Source: Pseudomonas fluorescens (lineage in GTDB: Bacteria > Pseudomonadota > Gammaproteobacteria > Pseudomonadales > Pseudomonadaceae). From it: DNA of 64,000 nt. The notes under the pieces are model-generated. The model saw only the letters and a list, made by a program, of their open reading frames with translations, did not search any database and was not told where the DNA came from. Location: contig NZ_CABVII010000005.1 in NCBI RefSeq assembly GCF_902497995.1, positions 244,751 through 308,750 on the forward strand, given 5' to 3'. The translations under genes and the position numbers were made by a program. Positions 49,662 through 60,219 of the stretch are shown here, piece after piece (the first letter of the stretch is position 1; every line of letters starts with the position of its first letter).

Positions 49662-50441
49662 ATGCCTTTCGAACTCAGCGTTGACCTCACCACCCTGGCC
49701 ATCCTCGTCCTTGTCGCATTTGTTGCCGGTTTCATCGACGCCATCGCCGGCGGCGGTGGGCTGTTGACTACCCCGGCACTCTTGACCGCCGGCCTGCCAC
49801 CGCACCTGGTGCTGGGCACCAACAAACTCAGTTCGACCTTCGGCTCGGCCACCGCCAGCCTCACCTTCTACCGCCGCAAGTTGTTCCACCCCAGGCAGTG
49901 GACGCATGCCATCGTCGGCACGCTGGTCGGGGCGCTGACCGGTGCCGTGGTCGCGCATTACCTGCCCGCGGAATGGCTGAACAAGATGCTCCCGGTGATC
50001 GTCTTTGCCTGCGGCCTCTACTTGTTGTTCGGCGGCACGCCGAAGGCGCCGCTGGACAGCGATGCACCGATCAGGAAAAAGTGGCAATCGAGCCAGGGTT
50101 TCAGCCTCGGCTTCTACGATGGCGTGGCCGGCCCCGGCACCGGGGCGTTCTGGACCGTCAGCAGCCTGCTGATGTACCCCATTGACCTGGTAAAGGCCAG
50201 CGGCGTGGCGCGCAGCATGAACTTCGTCAGCAACATTGCGGCGCTGTCGGTGTTCGTGTTTTCCGGGCAAGTGGACTGGATCATCGGCCTGAGCATGGGC
50301 CTGTCGGTGATGGTCGGCGCTTTCTTCGGCGCGCGCACCGCCATCAGCGGCGGTGCGAAATTCATTCGCCCGGTGTTCATCACCGTGGTGTTGGGCCTGA
50401 CCGTGCGGTTAGCCTGGCAGCACTGGTTCAGCGTGGCCTAG
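49662..50441 (+). CDS. TSUP-family (TauE/SafE) permease
   Basis: A 259-residue membrane protein, typical in length, with the TSUP pattern [21 protein letters not shown] (around residues 20-40), [12 protein letters not shown] (about 48) and [14 protein letters not shown] (about 147). Such proteins export sulfite, sulfoacetate or related organosulfonates; the substrate here is not clear. It overlaps nudC by 33 bases at the 3' ends. Confidence 0.9.
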   Translation: MPFELSVDLTTLAILVLVAFVAGFIDAIAGGGGLLTTPALLTAGLPPHLVLGTNKLSSTFGSATASLTFYRRKLFHPRQWTHAIVGTLVGALTGAVVAHYLPAEWLNKMLPVIVFACGLYLLFGGTPKAPLDSDAPIRKKWQSSQGFSLGFYDGVAGPGTGAFWTVSSLLMYPIDLVKASGVARSMNFVSNIAALSVFVFSGQVDWIIGLSMGLSVMVGAFFGARTAISGGAKFIRPVFITVVLGLTVRLAWQHWFSVA

Positions 50442-51239
50442 ACGCCGCGCCACATAGACGTCGATCAGGTAACGGGCAATCGAGCGTGACGCTGGCAACG
50501 GCGGCAGCACGTTGACGTTGAACCACTGGGCGTCTTCGATCTCGTCTTCCTGGCACACGATCTCGCCTCCCGCGTATTCGGCATGGAAGCCGAGCATCAT
50601 CGAATGCGGGAACGGCCAGCACTGGCTGCCCATGTACTGGATGTTCCTGACCTCGAGCTGCACCTCTTCACGCACCTCGCGAATCAGGCAGTCCTCGGCC
50701 GACTCGCCCGGCTCGGCAAACCCTGCCAACGTGCTATAGACCCCGCTGACAAACCGCGGTGAGCGCGCCAGCAGGATTTCGTCACCACGGGTGATCAGCA
50801 CGATCATGCTCGGCGAGATGCGCGGGTAATAGCGTAAATCGCAAGGCTCGCAGTACATCGCCCGTTCGCGCACCACCTGTCGGGTGGCCTGCCCGCAATT
50901 GCCGCAGAATCGGTGCTCGCGAGCCCAGGTGCCGATCTGCGCGGCATAACCGAGCACTTTGAACAGAGCGTGGTCACCTTCGAGCATGAAGGCGCGCAAG
51001 CCTTTCCAGTTGCAACCCGGCACTTCGCTGTGACTGCGCAACTCCAGCAAATAGACCGGTTCACCGTCCAGATGACCGATGCCGTGCTCGGCGAGGATCG
51101 ACAGGTCCTGGCGTTTGAGCCATTCCCGTGGAAACAGCGCGCCATTGTCGTCGTACATAAACCCCTCAGGGCTGCGCGCCACGGCCCAGCCGCCGGGTTG
51201 ATCGGTGTCCAGTACTGCAGTGGTCCAGCGTGAAGTCAT
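50409..51239 (-). CDS. nudC: NAD(P)H pyrophosphatase / RNA decapping Nudix enzyme
   Basis: A 276-residue Nudix hydrolase that splits NADH to NMNH and AMP and removes NAD caps from RNA. The zinc site is C112, C115, C130 and C133 (FCGNCGQ...YCEPCD). The Nudix box begins [17 protein letters not shown] at 173 and continues [18 protein letters not shown] (about 206) matches the NudC SQPWPFPxS motif with Q-C for Q-P. I choose ATG 51239 because the domain starts there; the longer frame extends over a pseudogene. Confidence 0.93.
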   Translation of the reverse strand: MTSRWTTAVLDTDQPGGWAVARSPEGFMYDDNGALFPREWLKRQDLSILAEHGIGHLDGEPVYLLELRSHSEVPGCNWKGLRAFMLEGDHALFKVLGYAAQIGTWAREHRFCGNCGQATRQVVRERAMYCEPCDLRYYPRISPSMIVLITRGDEILLARSPRFVSGVYSTLAGFAEPGESAEDCLIREVREEVQLEVRNIQYMGSQCWPFPHSMMLGFHAEYAGGEIVCQEDEIEDAQWFNVNVLPPLPASRSIARYLIDVYVARRLGHAEPVLPG

Positions 51240-51240
51240 T

Positions 51241-51425
51241 TTAATCAATCCAGAAATTCGGGTTTCTGTTTGCGCATATGGGCGGCCATGGCCACGCGCA
51301 GATCGGTGGATTGCAGCATGGCGTCGTTCCAGGTGGCGTAGCCGGTTCACGCAGCATGCCGTCACCGATGATCCTCGGCAAGCGTTGCAAGGTGCCGACG
51401 TCGGCGGCCAGAACCAGGCCTGAAC
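51241..51425 (-). pseudogene. Remnant of an enoyl-CoA hydratase/isomerase gene
   Basis: Minus strand, two frames: [20 protein letters not shown] then GMLRE (51425-51355), a crotonase core block with the GTLQRLP motif, and, in another frame, [20 protein letters not shown] then [13 protein letters not shown] and stop (about 51340-51242), the usual end of such enzymes. The part between them and all of the N-terminus are missing, so this is a deletion pseudogene. It lies directly upstream of nudC. Confidence 0.8.
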
Positions 51426-51934
51426 TATAGCAAGGCCGTAAGGCAGCGGTCCGGCCAAAGGCGCCATGCACCCAGCGCGCACCACAACAGTGCACCCATC
51501 TCGCCAGGCGCTGCACAATCATGTGACGTTTCGCAGGTTTTTTGACGCCAAATCCTCGAAAACGCCGCCCTTCGTCGGTGCGTCACGCCCGCCAAACGGG
51601 ACGCCCGTACCTCTTTGAACCGATTGTCGAACAATTTTGCCATTAGACCTCCCACGCTCTAACTTCTGGCCTAGACTCCTTCCCGCGAGGCGAAACCGGT
51701 CGGTCATAAAGTGAAAAAAAGTCGAAACTTTTACCCGCCGCGACCGGTCACCTGAAAGGGAGGAGTGTTGCGACTGGTGCAATCCTTGCAATGTCCATTT
51801 CAAGCGTTACTGCTTCAGCGCATGGCCAGCGTTTGCTGACCGATGCGTAGCGCGTTTGCGCCCGGCCATATGAATTGGCCACGGAACATCGTCTGCCAAA
51901 CCTAAGAATTAGATCAACAATACGGGAGAGTCAT
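51426..51934. other. Gap upstream of glgA
   Basis: No gene is supported. A weak minus-strand frame (51655-51425) leads into the pseudogene and could be more of its decay. The plus-strand promoter region of the glycogen/trehalose operon must lie here; no clear -10/-35 was identified. Confidence 0.4.
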
Positions 51935-53521
51935 ATGATCAGTGGAGCTTTAGATATTCAGGCAGAACGTGCTTATCAGCAGGTCGGCGAATCGAGCGTG
52001 GTGAATGCCGGCAGTGCCCAATCGATCAGCGTCCCGGGCACCAAGGCGCTGGCACCAGTTGCCAGGCACAATCCCAATAGAAAGAAAGTCTTGTTCGTCA
52101 CCTCCGAAATTGCCGATCTGGTGAAGACCGGAGGACTGGGTGATGTTTCCGCAGCGTTGCCCCGGGCCATGGCTCTGCTCCACGATGTTCGTGTACTGAT
52201 TCCCGGATACCCGCAGGTACTGCACAGCGAAAACCCTATTCATATCATTGGCGAGCTGGGTGGCCACGCCGCCCTGCCCCCCTGCAAGATCGGGCGCATG
52301 GACATGCCGGACGGCCTGGTCATTTACGTGTTGATCTGCCCCGAACTCTACGAGCGCGAAGGTTCGCCCTACGGCGCCAACAACGGTCGCGACTGGCCGG
52401 ACAACCATATCCGTTTCGCCCGACTGGGCCTGGCGGCCGCCGATATCGCTGCCAACCTCGCACAAATCCACTGGTGCCCGGACCTGGTGCACGCCCATGA
52501 CTGGCCGGCCGGTCTGGCGCCTGCTTATATGCACTGGCGTGGACAGCGCACCCCGACCCTGTTCACCATCCACAACCTGGCTTATCAGGGCGTGACCAGT
52601 CTGGGATCATGCCCGGAACTGGGTATTCCTGCCCATGCACTGCAGCAGGACGGCATGGAGTTCTACGGCAAGATGTCGTTCCTCAAGGCCGGCATGGCCT
52701 ATTCGAGCCACATCACCACGGTCAGCGCGACCTACGCCCAGGAAATCACCACCCCGGCCTTCGGCTGCGGCCTCGACGGTTTTCTTGCCGCCAAGACCCA
52801 GCAAGGCCTGCTCAGTGGTATTCCCAACGGCATCGATGAAAGCTGGGATGCGGCCACTGATCCACACCTGTTCTGCCCGTTCGAGATCGGCGATTGGGAG
52901 GGCAAAGCCGTCAACGCCGCCCACGTTCGTGAGCTGTTCGGCCTGGATGAATCCGAAGGTCCGCTGTTCGCCGTGGTCTCGCGCCTGGTTTATCAAAAAG
53001 GCCTGGACCTCACCGAAGCCGTCTCCGAATACATCGTCGAATCCGGCGGCCAGATCGCGATCATCGGGCGTGGCGAGCCGGAAGAAGAACAAGCCATGCG
53101 TGAACTGGCCCTGCGTTTCCCCGGGCAAATCGGGGTGCGCATCGGCTTCAATGAAACCGACGCCCGGCGCATGTTCGCCGGCAGCGACTTCCTGCTGATG
53201 CCGTCGCGATACGAGCCTTGCGGCCTGAGCCAGATGTATGCCCAGCGCTTCGGTTCATTGCCGGTGGCACGCAATACCGGTGGCCTGGCCGACACCATCG
53301 AAAACGGCATGACCGGCTTCCTGTTCGACGAATCCACGGTTGAAAGCTATCAGGAAGCCCTGCGCCGTGCCTTCAAGGTATTCGCCTACCCCGACCTGCT
53401 CAACGCCATGCGCTGCCGCGCCATGGCCGCGCCATTCAACTGGTGCAAGGCGGTCGAACCCTATGCCGAACTTTACGAACAGCTGGTGGCTAGAGCACTG
53501 GGTAAATCGCACAGACAGTAA
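51935..53521 (+). CDS. glgA: Glycogen synthase (ADP-glucose type)
   Basis: A 528-residue GT5 enzyme that extends alpha-1,4-glucan from ADP-glucose. It has VLFVTSEIADLVKTGGLGDV (about 51-70) with the KTGGL substrate motif, HAHDWPAGL (about 188) and MPSRYEPCGLSQMYAQRFGS near the end. GGGAG lies 8 bases before ATG 51935, rejecting the 20-codon longer frame. An N-terminal extension of about 45 residues precedes the core. It heads the glgA-treZ-malQ-treY operon, as in P. aeruginosa PA2165-PA2162. Confidence 0.95.
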   Translation: MISGALDIQAERAYQQVGESSVVNAGSAQSISVPGTKALAPVARHNPNRKKVLFVTSEIADLVKTGGLGDVSAALPRAMALLHDVRVLIPGYPQVLHSENPIHIIGELGGHAALPPCKIGRMDMPDGLVIYVLICPELYEREGSPYGANNGRDWPDNHIRFARLGLAAADIAANLAQIHWCPDLVHAHDWPAGLAPAYMHWRGQRTPTLFTIHNLAYQGVTSLGSCPELGIPAHALQQDGMEFYGKMSFLKAGMAYSSHITTVSATYAQEITTPAFGCGLDGFLAAKTQQGLLSGIPNGIDESWDAATDPHLFCPFEIGDWEGKAVNAAHVRELFGLDESEGPLFAVVSRLVYQKGLDLTEAVSEYIVESGGQIAIIGRGEPEEEQAMRELALRFPGQIGVRIGFNETDARRMFAGSDFLLMPSRYEPCGLSQMYAQRFGSLPVARNTGGLADTIENGMTGFLFDESTVESYQEALRRAFKVFAYPDLLNAMRCRAMAAPFNWCKAVEPYAELYEQLVARALGKSHRQ

Positions 53522-53534
53522 GAGGTTTGCATAG

Positions 53535-55331
53535 ATGCCGCTACGGACCCACGAGACCTGGCCCCACGGCGCAATTATGCTGGACGCAGAACACACGCGT
53601 TTTGCCTTGTGGGCGCCCGATGCGCTTTTCGTCAGTGTCGAACTGGAAGATGGACGATCCTTGCCACTATTGCCTCAGGCCGATGGCTGGTTCGTGATCA
53701 ACACCCGCTGTCCGGCCGGCACGCGTTACCGCTACAACATCGACGGTGAGCTGGAGGTGCCCGACCCGGCCTCCCGCGCCCAGGCCGGTGACATACACCT
53801 GCACAGCGTGGTGGTCGATCCCCTGGCCTATCGCTGGCAACACAGCACCTGGTCGGGCCGGCCATGGAACGAGGCGGTGATTTATGAATTGCACGTCGGT
53901 GCCCTCGGTGGTTTCAGTGAAGTCGAGAAGCACCTGGCGCGCCTTGTCGAACTGGGGGTTAGCGCGATCGAGCTGATGCCCCTGGCGCAGTTTCCCGGTG
54001 ACCGCAATTGGGGCTATGACGGCGTCCTGCCCTATGCGCCCCAATCCTCCTATGGCACCCCCGAACAACTCAAGCACCTGATCGACACCGCCCACGGCCA
54101 CGGCCTGGCGGTGATTCTCGACGTGGTCTACAACCACTTCGGCCCGGACGGCAATTACCTGCATCGCTACGCCAAGGGCTTTTTCCGCGAAGACAAGCAC
54201 ACGCCCTGGGGTGCGGCCATCGATTTCCGGCGGCGCGAGGTGCGGGACTTCTTCATCGAAAACGCTCTGATGTGGCTGCTCGAATACCGCTTCGACGGTT
54301 TGCGCCTGGACGCGGTCCACGCCATTGAAAGCCCCGACTTCCTCCAGGAACTGGCGCATCGGGTTCGCCAGCAGGTAGATCCGGCGCGGCATGTGTGGCT
54401 GACGGTGGAGAACGAGCACAACCAGGCCAGCCTGCTGCAGGAAGGCTTCGACGCGCAGTGGAACGATGACGGCCATAACGCCCTGCATGTGTTGCTGACC
54501 GGCGAAACCGACGCCTATTACGCCGACTATGCCGACCACCCCACCGAGCAACTGGCTCGCTGCCTGAGCCAGGGTTTCGTGTTTCAGGGCCATGTCACCC
54601 GCCACGGTACGACCCGCGGAGAACCCAGCGGTCACTTGCCGCCCAGTGCTTTTGTGCTTTTTCTGCAAAACCACGACCAGATCGGCAATCGCGCCTTTGG
54701 CGAACGCCTGCATCAGTTGACCCACCGCGACGCGTTGAAAGCAGCTACAGCGCTGCTGCTGCTGTCACCGATGATCCCCCTGATGTTCATGGGCGACGAG
54801 TTCGCCGCCGAAGAACCGTTCCTGTTTTTCACCAGCCACCACGGTGAGCTGGCGCAACTGGTGCGCGAAGGACGACGCAACGAATTTGCCGCGTTCAGCG
54901 CGTTTACCGATCCGCATAAACGCGAACAGATTCCCGATCCGAACGCACGACAGACCTTCGAAGCCTCCCGGCCCAGACTGACCGCCACCGGCCAATCGGC
55001 CATGGTGGGCCTGTATCGCCAACTGTTGCGGCTGCGCCATCAGCACATCATTCCCCATCTGCCCGGTACTGTTGCCTTGGGCGCCGAGGTGCTGGCCGAG
55101 GGCGCGGTGACGGCACGCTGGCAATTGGGTGATGGCAGTCAGCTGCGTATTGATCTGAACCTGAGCGACACGCCAGTGGTCCACTCACCACAGGCCGACG
55201 CTTCGCTGCTGTTCGAACACCCACCACAGTCGGCGGGCCTGTTGGACCAGGGCACGCTTGCCCCGTATTGCGCGCTAGTCAGCCTCACGGCCGCAGCCCC
55301 TTTGCTACCCCTGGATGGAGAGCGCCAATGA
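53535..55331 (+). CDS. treZ: Malto-oligosyltrehalose trehalohydrolase
   Basis: A 598-residue GH13 enzyme that releases trehalose from maltooligosyl trehalose made by TreY. N-terminal CBM48-like domain (about 10-100). The catalytic sites are FDGLRLDAVHAI (Asp nucleophile near 255), TVENEHNQ (Glu near 290) and NHDQIGNRAFGE (about 380). The stop overlaps the next ATG by 4 bases. Confidence 0.94.
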   Translation: MPLRTHETWPHGAIMLDAEHTRFALWAPDALFVSVELEDGRSLPLLPQADGWFVINTRCPAGTRYRYNIDGELEVPDPASRAQAGDIHLHSVVVDPLAYRWQHSTWSGRPWNEAVIYELHVGALGGFSEVEKHLARLVELGVSAIELMPLAQFPGDRNWGYDGVLPYAPQSSYGTPEQLKHLIDTAHGHGLAVILDVVYNHFGPDGNYLHRYAKGFFREDKHTPWGAAIDFRRREVRDFFIENALMWLLEYRFDGLRLDAVHAIESPDFLQELAHRVRQQVDPARHVWLTVENEHNQASLLQEGFDAQWNDDGHNALHVLLTGETDAYYADYADHPTEQLARCLSQGFVFQGHVTRHGTTRGEPSGHLPPSAFVLFLQNHDQIGNRAFGERLHQLTHRDALKAATALLLLSPMIPLMFMGDEFAAEEPFLFFTSHHGELAQLVREGRRNEFAAFSAFTDPHKREQIPDPNARQTFEASRPRLTATGQSAMVGLYRQLLRLRHQHIIPHLPGTVALGAEVLAEGAVTARWQLGDGSQLRIDLNLSDTPVVHSPQADASLLFEHPPQSAGLLDQGTLAPYCALVSLTAAAPLLPLDGERQ

Positions 55332-57406
55332 GTGATGCGCAACTGGAAATACTGGCCAGCCGTGCTGGTTTGGCAGTCGACTGGATCGACGCCAACGGCC
55401 GCCCACAGAAAGTCGCCCCATCGGTTTTGCGCAACGTCCTCACCGGGCTCGGCCACCCCGCCGGCACCGCACAGGAAATCGACGCCAGCCTGCTGCAATT
55501 GCTGGAAGTGCAACAGACCCGCCACCTGCCGCCGCTGATGACCGCAGACGTCGGAGTCGGCCTGAATCTGGCGCATTACTTCGAGCCGCAAACGCCCTGC
55601 GAGATCCACCTTGAAGATGGCTCGCGGCTCAACCTGACACTGGACGCCGAGGCGATTCTGCCCGGCCTGGTTCCAGTCGGTTACCAGCACGTCAGCATCG
55701 ACGGGCAATCATTTACCCTGGCCGTTGCGCCGGCTCGCTGCTACAGCGTCGGCGACGCGGTCGGCAGCCCGATCCCGCGGGCCTGGGGCCTCAGCGTTCA
55801 GCTGTACTCGCTACGTCGTCCAGGCGACGGCGGATTCGGCGACACCCAGGCCCTGGAAGATCTTGCCCGGGTCGCTGGCGAGCGCGGTGCCGAAGCGCTG
55901 GCGATCAGCCCCTTGCATGCGATGTTTGCCAGCGATACCCATCGCTACAGCCCTTATTCGCCGTCCAGCCGGCTGTTCCTCAACAGCCTCTACGCCGCAC
56001 CGGGCCTGATTCTCGGCGAGCGCGCCTTACGGGCGGCGATCGATACCACGGGGCTCGCCGCCGAACTCAAGCACCTTGAACAACTGCCACTGATCGATTG
56101 GCCGATGGCCGCCGAGGCCAAGCATCGTCTGCTGCAGGCGCTGTACGAAGGGTTTGTCCAGGGCGAACACCCGCTGCATGCAGACTTCTGCAGCTTTCGC
56201 CACGCCGGTGGCGAAGCTCTGGAAAACCACTGTCGCTTCGAAGCCATTCAGGAAAACCGCGCCGACAAGGGTGAAGGTCTCGACTGGCGCGAGTGGCCCG
56301 AACAATGGCGCGACCCGCGCAGCGCCGCCCTCGCCGGGTTTGCCGAAGAGAACGCCGCCCGCATCGGCTTCTTTGCCTTCTGCCAATGGCTGATCACCCG
56401 CTGCCTGGAGCGCGCACAAACGGCCGCCCGCAGCAGCGGCATGAGCATCGGACTGATCGCCGATCTGGCGGTGGGTGCCGACGGCGGCGGCAGCCAGGCC
56501 TGGAGTCGCCAGGACGAATTGCTCGCCTCCCTGACCGTGGGCGCACCACCGGACATTCTCAACCGCACCGGCCAAGGCTGGGGTATTTCCGCGTTCTCCC
56601 CCGAAGGCCTGGTACGCAACGGTTTTCGTGCTTTCATTGAAATGCTCCGGGACAACTTCGCCCATGCCGGTGGCCTGCGCATCGACCACATCATGGGCCT
56701 GCAACGGCTGTGGGTGATTCCCAATGGCGCACCACCCGCTGACGGCGCCTACCTGTATTACCCGGTGGACGATCTGCTGCGCTTGCTGGCCCTCGAATCC
56801 CATCGCCATCAGGCCGTCGTGCTGGGCGAAGACCTCGGGACGGTGCCGGACGGCCTGCGGGAAAAACTCATCGCCCGCTCGATCCTCGGCATGCGCGTGT
56901 TGCTGTTTGAACAGGACAACGCGCACTTCAAGCCAATGCTCGACTGGCCGGACAACGCACTGGCCACCACCAGCACCCATGACTTGCCGACCCTCAATGG
57001 CTGGTGGCATGGCCACGATATCGACTGGAATGCCCGTCTCGGCCTGGTCGACGCCCCGGGTGAAATCGAATGGCGCCAGCACCGCGAACGCGAGCGCGAG
57101 GGCTTGCGCCGGGTGTTGTGCGAGGATCCACAGAACTTTCGCGAGGAGTCCCATGAAACCGATCAGGTGCTGGACGCCGCGATCCGTTTCCTCGGGCATA
57201 CTCCGGCGCCGCTGGTGCTGCTGCCGCTGGAAGATGCCCTGGGCATCGAACAGCAGGCCAACCTGCCCGGCACCACCGACGCCCATCCCAACTGGTCCCG
57301 ACGCTTGCCCGGTGACAGCGAAACCTTACTCGATGCCCCGGACGCCGCCCGGCGTCTGGAGCTGCTCGCCTGCGCGCGACTTCAGGCGGCCGAGCGTGAC
57401 CAATGA
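55328..57406 (+). CDS. malQ: 4-alpha-glucanotransferase (amylomaltase)
   Basis: A 692-residue GH77 enzyme that transfers glucan chains between maltodextrins. GLRIDHIMGLQRLW (about 450), VLGEDLGTVPDGLRE (about 497) and STHDLPTLNGWW (about 550) hold the three acidic residues. It is translationally coupled on both sides. ATG 55328 is chosen because it overlaps treZ; the longer frame has no support. Confidence 0.93.
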   Translation: MSDAQLEILASRAGLAVDWIDANGRPQKVAPSVLRNVLTGLGHPAGTAQEIDASLLQLLEVQQTRHLPPLMTADVGVGLNLAHYFEPQTPCEIHLEDGSRLNLTLDAEAILPGLVPVGYQHVSIDGQSFTLAVAPARCYSVGDAVGSPIPRAWGLSVQLYSLRRPGDGGFGDTQALEDLARVAGERGAEALAISPLHAMFASDTHRYSPYSPSSRLFLNSLYAAPGLILGERALRAAIDTTGLAAELKHLEQLPLIDWPMAAEAKHRLLQALYEGFVQGEHPLHADFCSFRHAGGEALENHCRFEAIQENRADKGEGLDWREWPEQWRDPRSAALAGFAEENAARIGFFAFCQWLITRCLERAQTAARSSGMSIGLIADLAVGADGGGSQAWSRQDELLASLTVGAPPDILNRTGQGWGISAFSPEGLVRNGFRAFIEMLRDNFAHAGGLRIDHIMGLQRLWVIPNGAPPADGAYLYYPVDDLLRLLALESHRHQAVVLGEDLGTVPDGLREKLIARSILGMRVLLFEQDNAHFKPMLDWPDNALATTSTHDLPTLNGWWHGHDIDWNARLGLVDAPGEIEWRQHREREREGLRRVLCEDPQNFREESHETDQVLDAAIRFLGHTPAPLVLLPLEDALGIEQQANLPGTTDAHPNWSRRLPGDSETLLDAPDAARRLELLACARLQAAERDQ

Positions 57407-60198
57407 ATCAAGCGCTTATCCAACCGTTGGGGGCCACCCTGCGACTGCAGTTTCATAAAGGCTTCACCCTGGATCAGGCGGTGCCGCTAATACCCTATTT
57501 CGCCAGCCTGGGCATCAGCCACCTCTACGCTTCACCCCTGCTGAGCGCGCGCCCCGGCTCCATGCATGGCTACGACGTGGTGGACCCGACCACGGTCAAC
57601 CCCGAGCTGGGCGGCGAAGCGGCATTGCGCCGCCTGGTCAACACCTTGCGTGAGCACCGGATGGGGCTGATCCTCGACATCGTTTCCAACCACATGGCGG
57701 TCGGCGGCGGCGACAATCCCTGGTGGCTGGACTTGCTGGAATGGGGCCGCCTGAGTCCCTACGGCGAGTTCTTCGATATCCAGTGGCATTCGCCCGATCC
57801 GTTGATGGCAGGCCAGCTGCTGCTGCCCTTTCTCGGCAGCGATTACGGCGTCGCCCTGCAGGACGGCACCCTGCCCTTGCGCTTCGATGCCCGGCACGGC
57901 GCGTTTCATGTCGAACACTACGAGCATCACTTCCCGATCTGCCCGACGAGTTACGGCGAATTGCTCAAGGCTGACGATCAGCTGAGTGCCGAGCAAGCCG
58001 GGCAACTCAAATCCCTGGCAGACCGTTTCAGCACCTTGAGCTACCAGACGGACGCGCACAGCCTGGCGATCCCGCTCAAGGCAGAACTGCGCGAACTCGC
58101 CGCTGATCCGGCCATTGCGCAAGCGATCCAGCGCAACCTGGATGCGTGTGATTCGCTCACTCGCGAGGGATTCGAGCGTCTGCACGACTTGCTCGAGCGC
58201 CAAAGCTATCGCCTGGCCAGTTGGCGCACGGCGGCGGACGATATCAATTGGCGGCGCTTTTTCGATATCAACGAGCTGGGCGGACTGCGGGTCGAGCGGC
58301 CGGCGGTGTTTGAAGCGACCCACGCGAAAATCTTCGAGCTGGTGGCCGAAGGCCTGGTCGACGGTCTGCGCATCGACCACATCGACGGCCTTGCCGATCC
58401 ACGGGGTTACTGCCGCAAATTGCGGCGCAGGGTCGATCGGCTGTCACCGGACCGGCACCTGCCGATCTACGTCGAGAAGATCCTCGGCGAAGGCGAAACC
58501 CTGCACCGCGACTGGTCCGTCGATGGCACCACCGGTTATGAATTCATGAACCAGTTGTCGCTGCTGCAACACGACCCTCAAGGTGCCCGGACCTTAGGCA
58601 CACTCTGGAGCCGATACAGCCAACGGCCCGCCGATTTTCGCCAGGAAGCGCAACTGGCCCGCCAGCAAATCCTCAACGGTTCCCTCGCCGGGGACTTCGA
58701 GAGTGTCGCCCAGGCGTTGCTGCAAGTCGCCCGGGACGACCTGATGACCCGCGACCTGACCCTCGGCGCGATCCGGCGGGCATTGCAGGAACTGATCGTG
58801 CACTTCCCGGCGTATCGCACCTACATCAGCCCCCGTGGCCGCAGCGCTGAAGACGATGTGTTTTTCCAGCAGGCCATGGACGGTGCCCGGCAATCGCTCA
58901 GCGAGGCCGACTGGCCGGTGCTCGATTGCCTGGCCCGCTGGCTCGGCGGTGAACCGTGGCGCAAACGCCCGGCGGGTCGCCAGCGCAAGATGCTCAAGCA
59001 CGCCTGCGTACGCTTTCAGCAATTGACCTCGCCGGCCGCCGCCAAGGCCGTGGAAGACACCGCGTTCTATCGCTCGGCAGTGTTGCTGTCGCGCAATGAC
59101 GTGGGTTTCAGCACCGAGCAGTTCAGTGCGCCGGTCGCCGATTTCCATGCCGTTTGCATCAACCGTCTCGAAACGTTTCCCGATAATTTGCTGGCGACCG
59201 CCACCCACGACCACAAACGCGGGGAAGACACCCGTGCGCGGTTGGCGGTGTTGAGCGAACGCAGTGCCTGGTACGCCGAGCAAGTGCCGCTCTGGCAAGC
59301 CCTGGCCCGACCTCTGCGCAATGACGACCAGATGCCATCGACGGGTGACGAGTTGATCCTGTATCAAGCGATCCTCGGCAGCTGGCCGCTCGACTTGCGC
59401 AGTGAAGATCCACTAGCGATCGAGGCGTACGCTCACCGTCTCTGGCAGTGGCAACAGAAAGCCTTGCGCGAAGCCAAGTTGCAAAGCAGCTGGAGCGCGC
59501 CCAACGACGCTTACGAACAAGCGGTTGAGCAGTTCCTGCAACGACTGATGCTAAGTCCCGAAGGTGAACTGTTGCGCGCAGCCCTGGGCAAGGCGGTCAA
59601 CACCCTCGCCGCTCCCGGCGCACTCAACGGCATGGCGCAAACCTTGCTGCGCATGACCGTGCCGGGCATACCGGATCTTTATCAGGGCAACGAGTACTGG
59701 GATTTCTCGCTAGTGGATCCGGACAACCGGCGGCCGGTGGATTACGCTGATCGGCAACAGGCCTTGCACGCCTGCTCGGGCTTACCCGAGCTGCTGACGA
59801 CCTGGCGGGACGGGCGCATCAAGCAAAGCCTGATCGCCCAGGTGTTGAACCTGCGGGCCGAACACGCCGAGCTGTTTCGGCGAGGGGCGTATCAAGCCCT
59901 GGAAGTTATCGGCGGCCAGGCGCAGCGGGTGCTGGCGTTTGCCCGCTCGCTGGAAGGCAAACGGGCGATCGTGATCGTACCGATTCGCTGCGCCGAACTG
60001 CTGAAAAACAGTACCGAACCGCGAATTGACGCGCGGCTGTGGGGCGATACGCGAGTCAAATTACCGGTCGCCACCACTGATGTACATTTGAAGGGACTTT
60101 TTGCCAGCGGAGCAGTCACAACCCAAGGGGAACTGATGATCAGCGCTGCGCTGGGGGATTTCCCGGTCAATCTCTTTATCCAAACTACCGACACTTGA
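57403..60198 (+). CDS. treY: Malto-oligosyltrehalose synthase
   Basis: A 931-residue GH13 enzyme that turns the reducing-end alpha-1,4 bond of a maltodextrin into a trehalose alpha-1,1 bond. ATLRLQFHKGFTLDQAVPLI (opening) and HLYASPLLSARPGSMHGYDV are family markers, with GLRIDHIDGLADP (Asp) near 325 and YVEKILGEGE (Glu) near 355. It works with TreZ. The ATG overlaps the malQ stop. Confidence 0.95.
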   Translation: MNQALIQPLGATLRLQFHKGFTLDQAVPLIPYFASLGISHLYASPLLSARPGSMHGYDVVDPTTVNPELGGEAALRRLVNTLREHRMGLILDIVSNHMAVGGGDNPWWLDLLEWGRLSPYGEFFDIQWHSPDPLMAGQLLLPFLGSDYGVALQDGTLPLRFDARHGAFHVEHYEHHFPICPTSYGELLKADDQLSAEQAGQLKSLADRFSTLSYQTDAHSLAIPLKAELRELAADPAIAQAIQRNLDACDSLTREGFERLHDLLERQSYRLASWRTAADDINWRRFFDINELGGLRVERPAVFEATHAKIFELVAEGLVDGLRIDHIDGLADPRGYCRKLRRRVDRLSPDRHLPIYVEKILGEGETLHRDWSVDGTTGYEFMNQLSLLQHDPQGARTLGTLWSRYSQRPADFRQEAQLARQQILNGSLAGDFESVAQALLQVARDDLMTRDLTLGAIRRALQELIVHFPAYRTYISPRGRSAEDDVFFQQAMDGARQSLSEADWPVLDCLARWLGGEPWRKRPAGRQRKMLKHACVRFQQLTSPAAAKAVEDTAFYRSAVLLSRNDVGFSTEQFSAPVADFHAVCINRLETFPDNLLATATHDHKRGEDTRARLAVLSERSAWYAEQVPLWQALARPLRNDDQMPSTGDELILYQAILGSWPLDLRSEDPLAIEAYAHRLWQWQQKALREAKLQSSWSAPNDAYEQAVEQFLQRLMLSPEGELLRAALGKAVNTLAAPGALNGMAQTLLRMTVPGIPDLYQGNEYWDFSLVDPDNRRPVDYADRQQALHACSGLPELLTTWRDGRIKQSLIAQVLNLRAEHAELFRRGAYQALEVIGGQAQRVLAFARSLEGKRAIVIVPIRCAELLKNSTEPRIDARLWGDTRVKLPVATTDVHLKGLFASGAVTTQGELMISAALGDFPVNLFIQTTDT

Positions 60199-60219
60199 GT
60201 GCAGTTCAGGAGCATAGCG

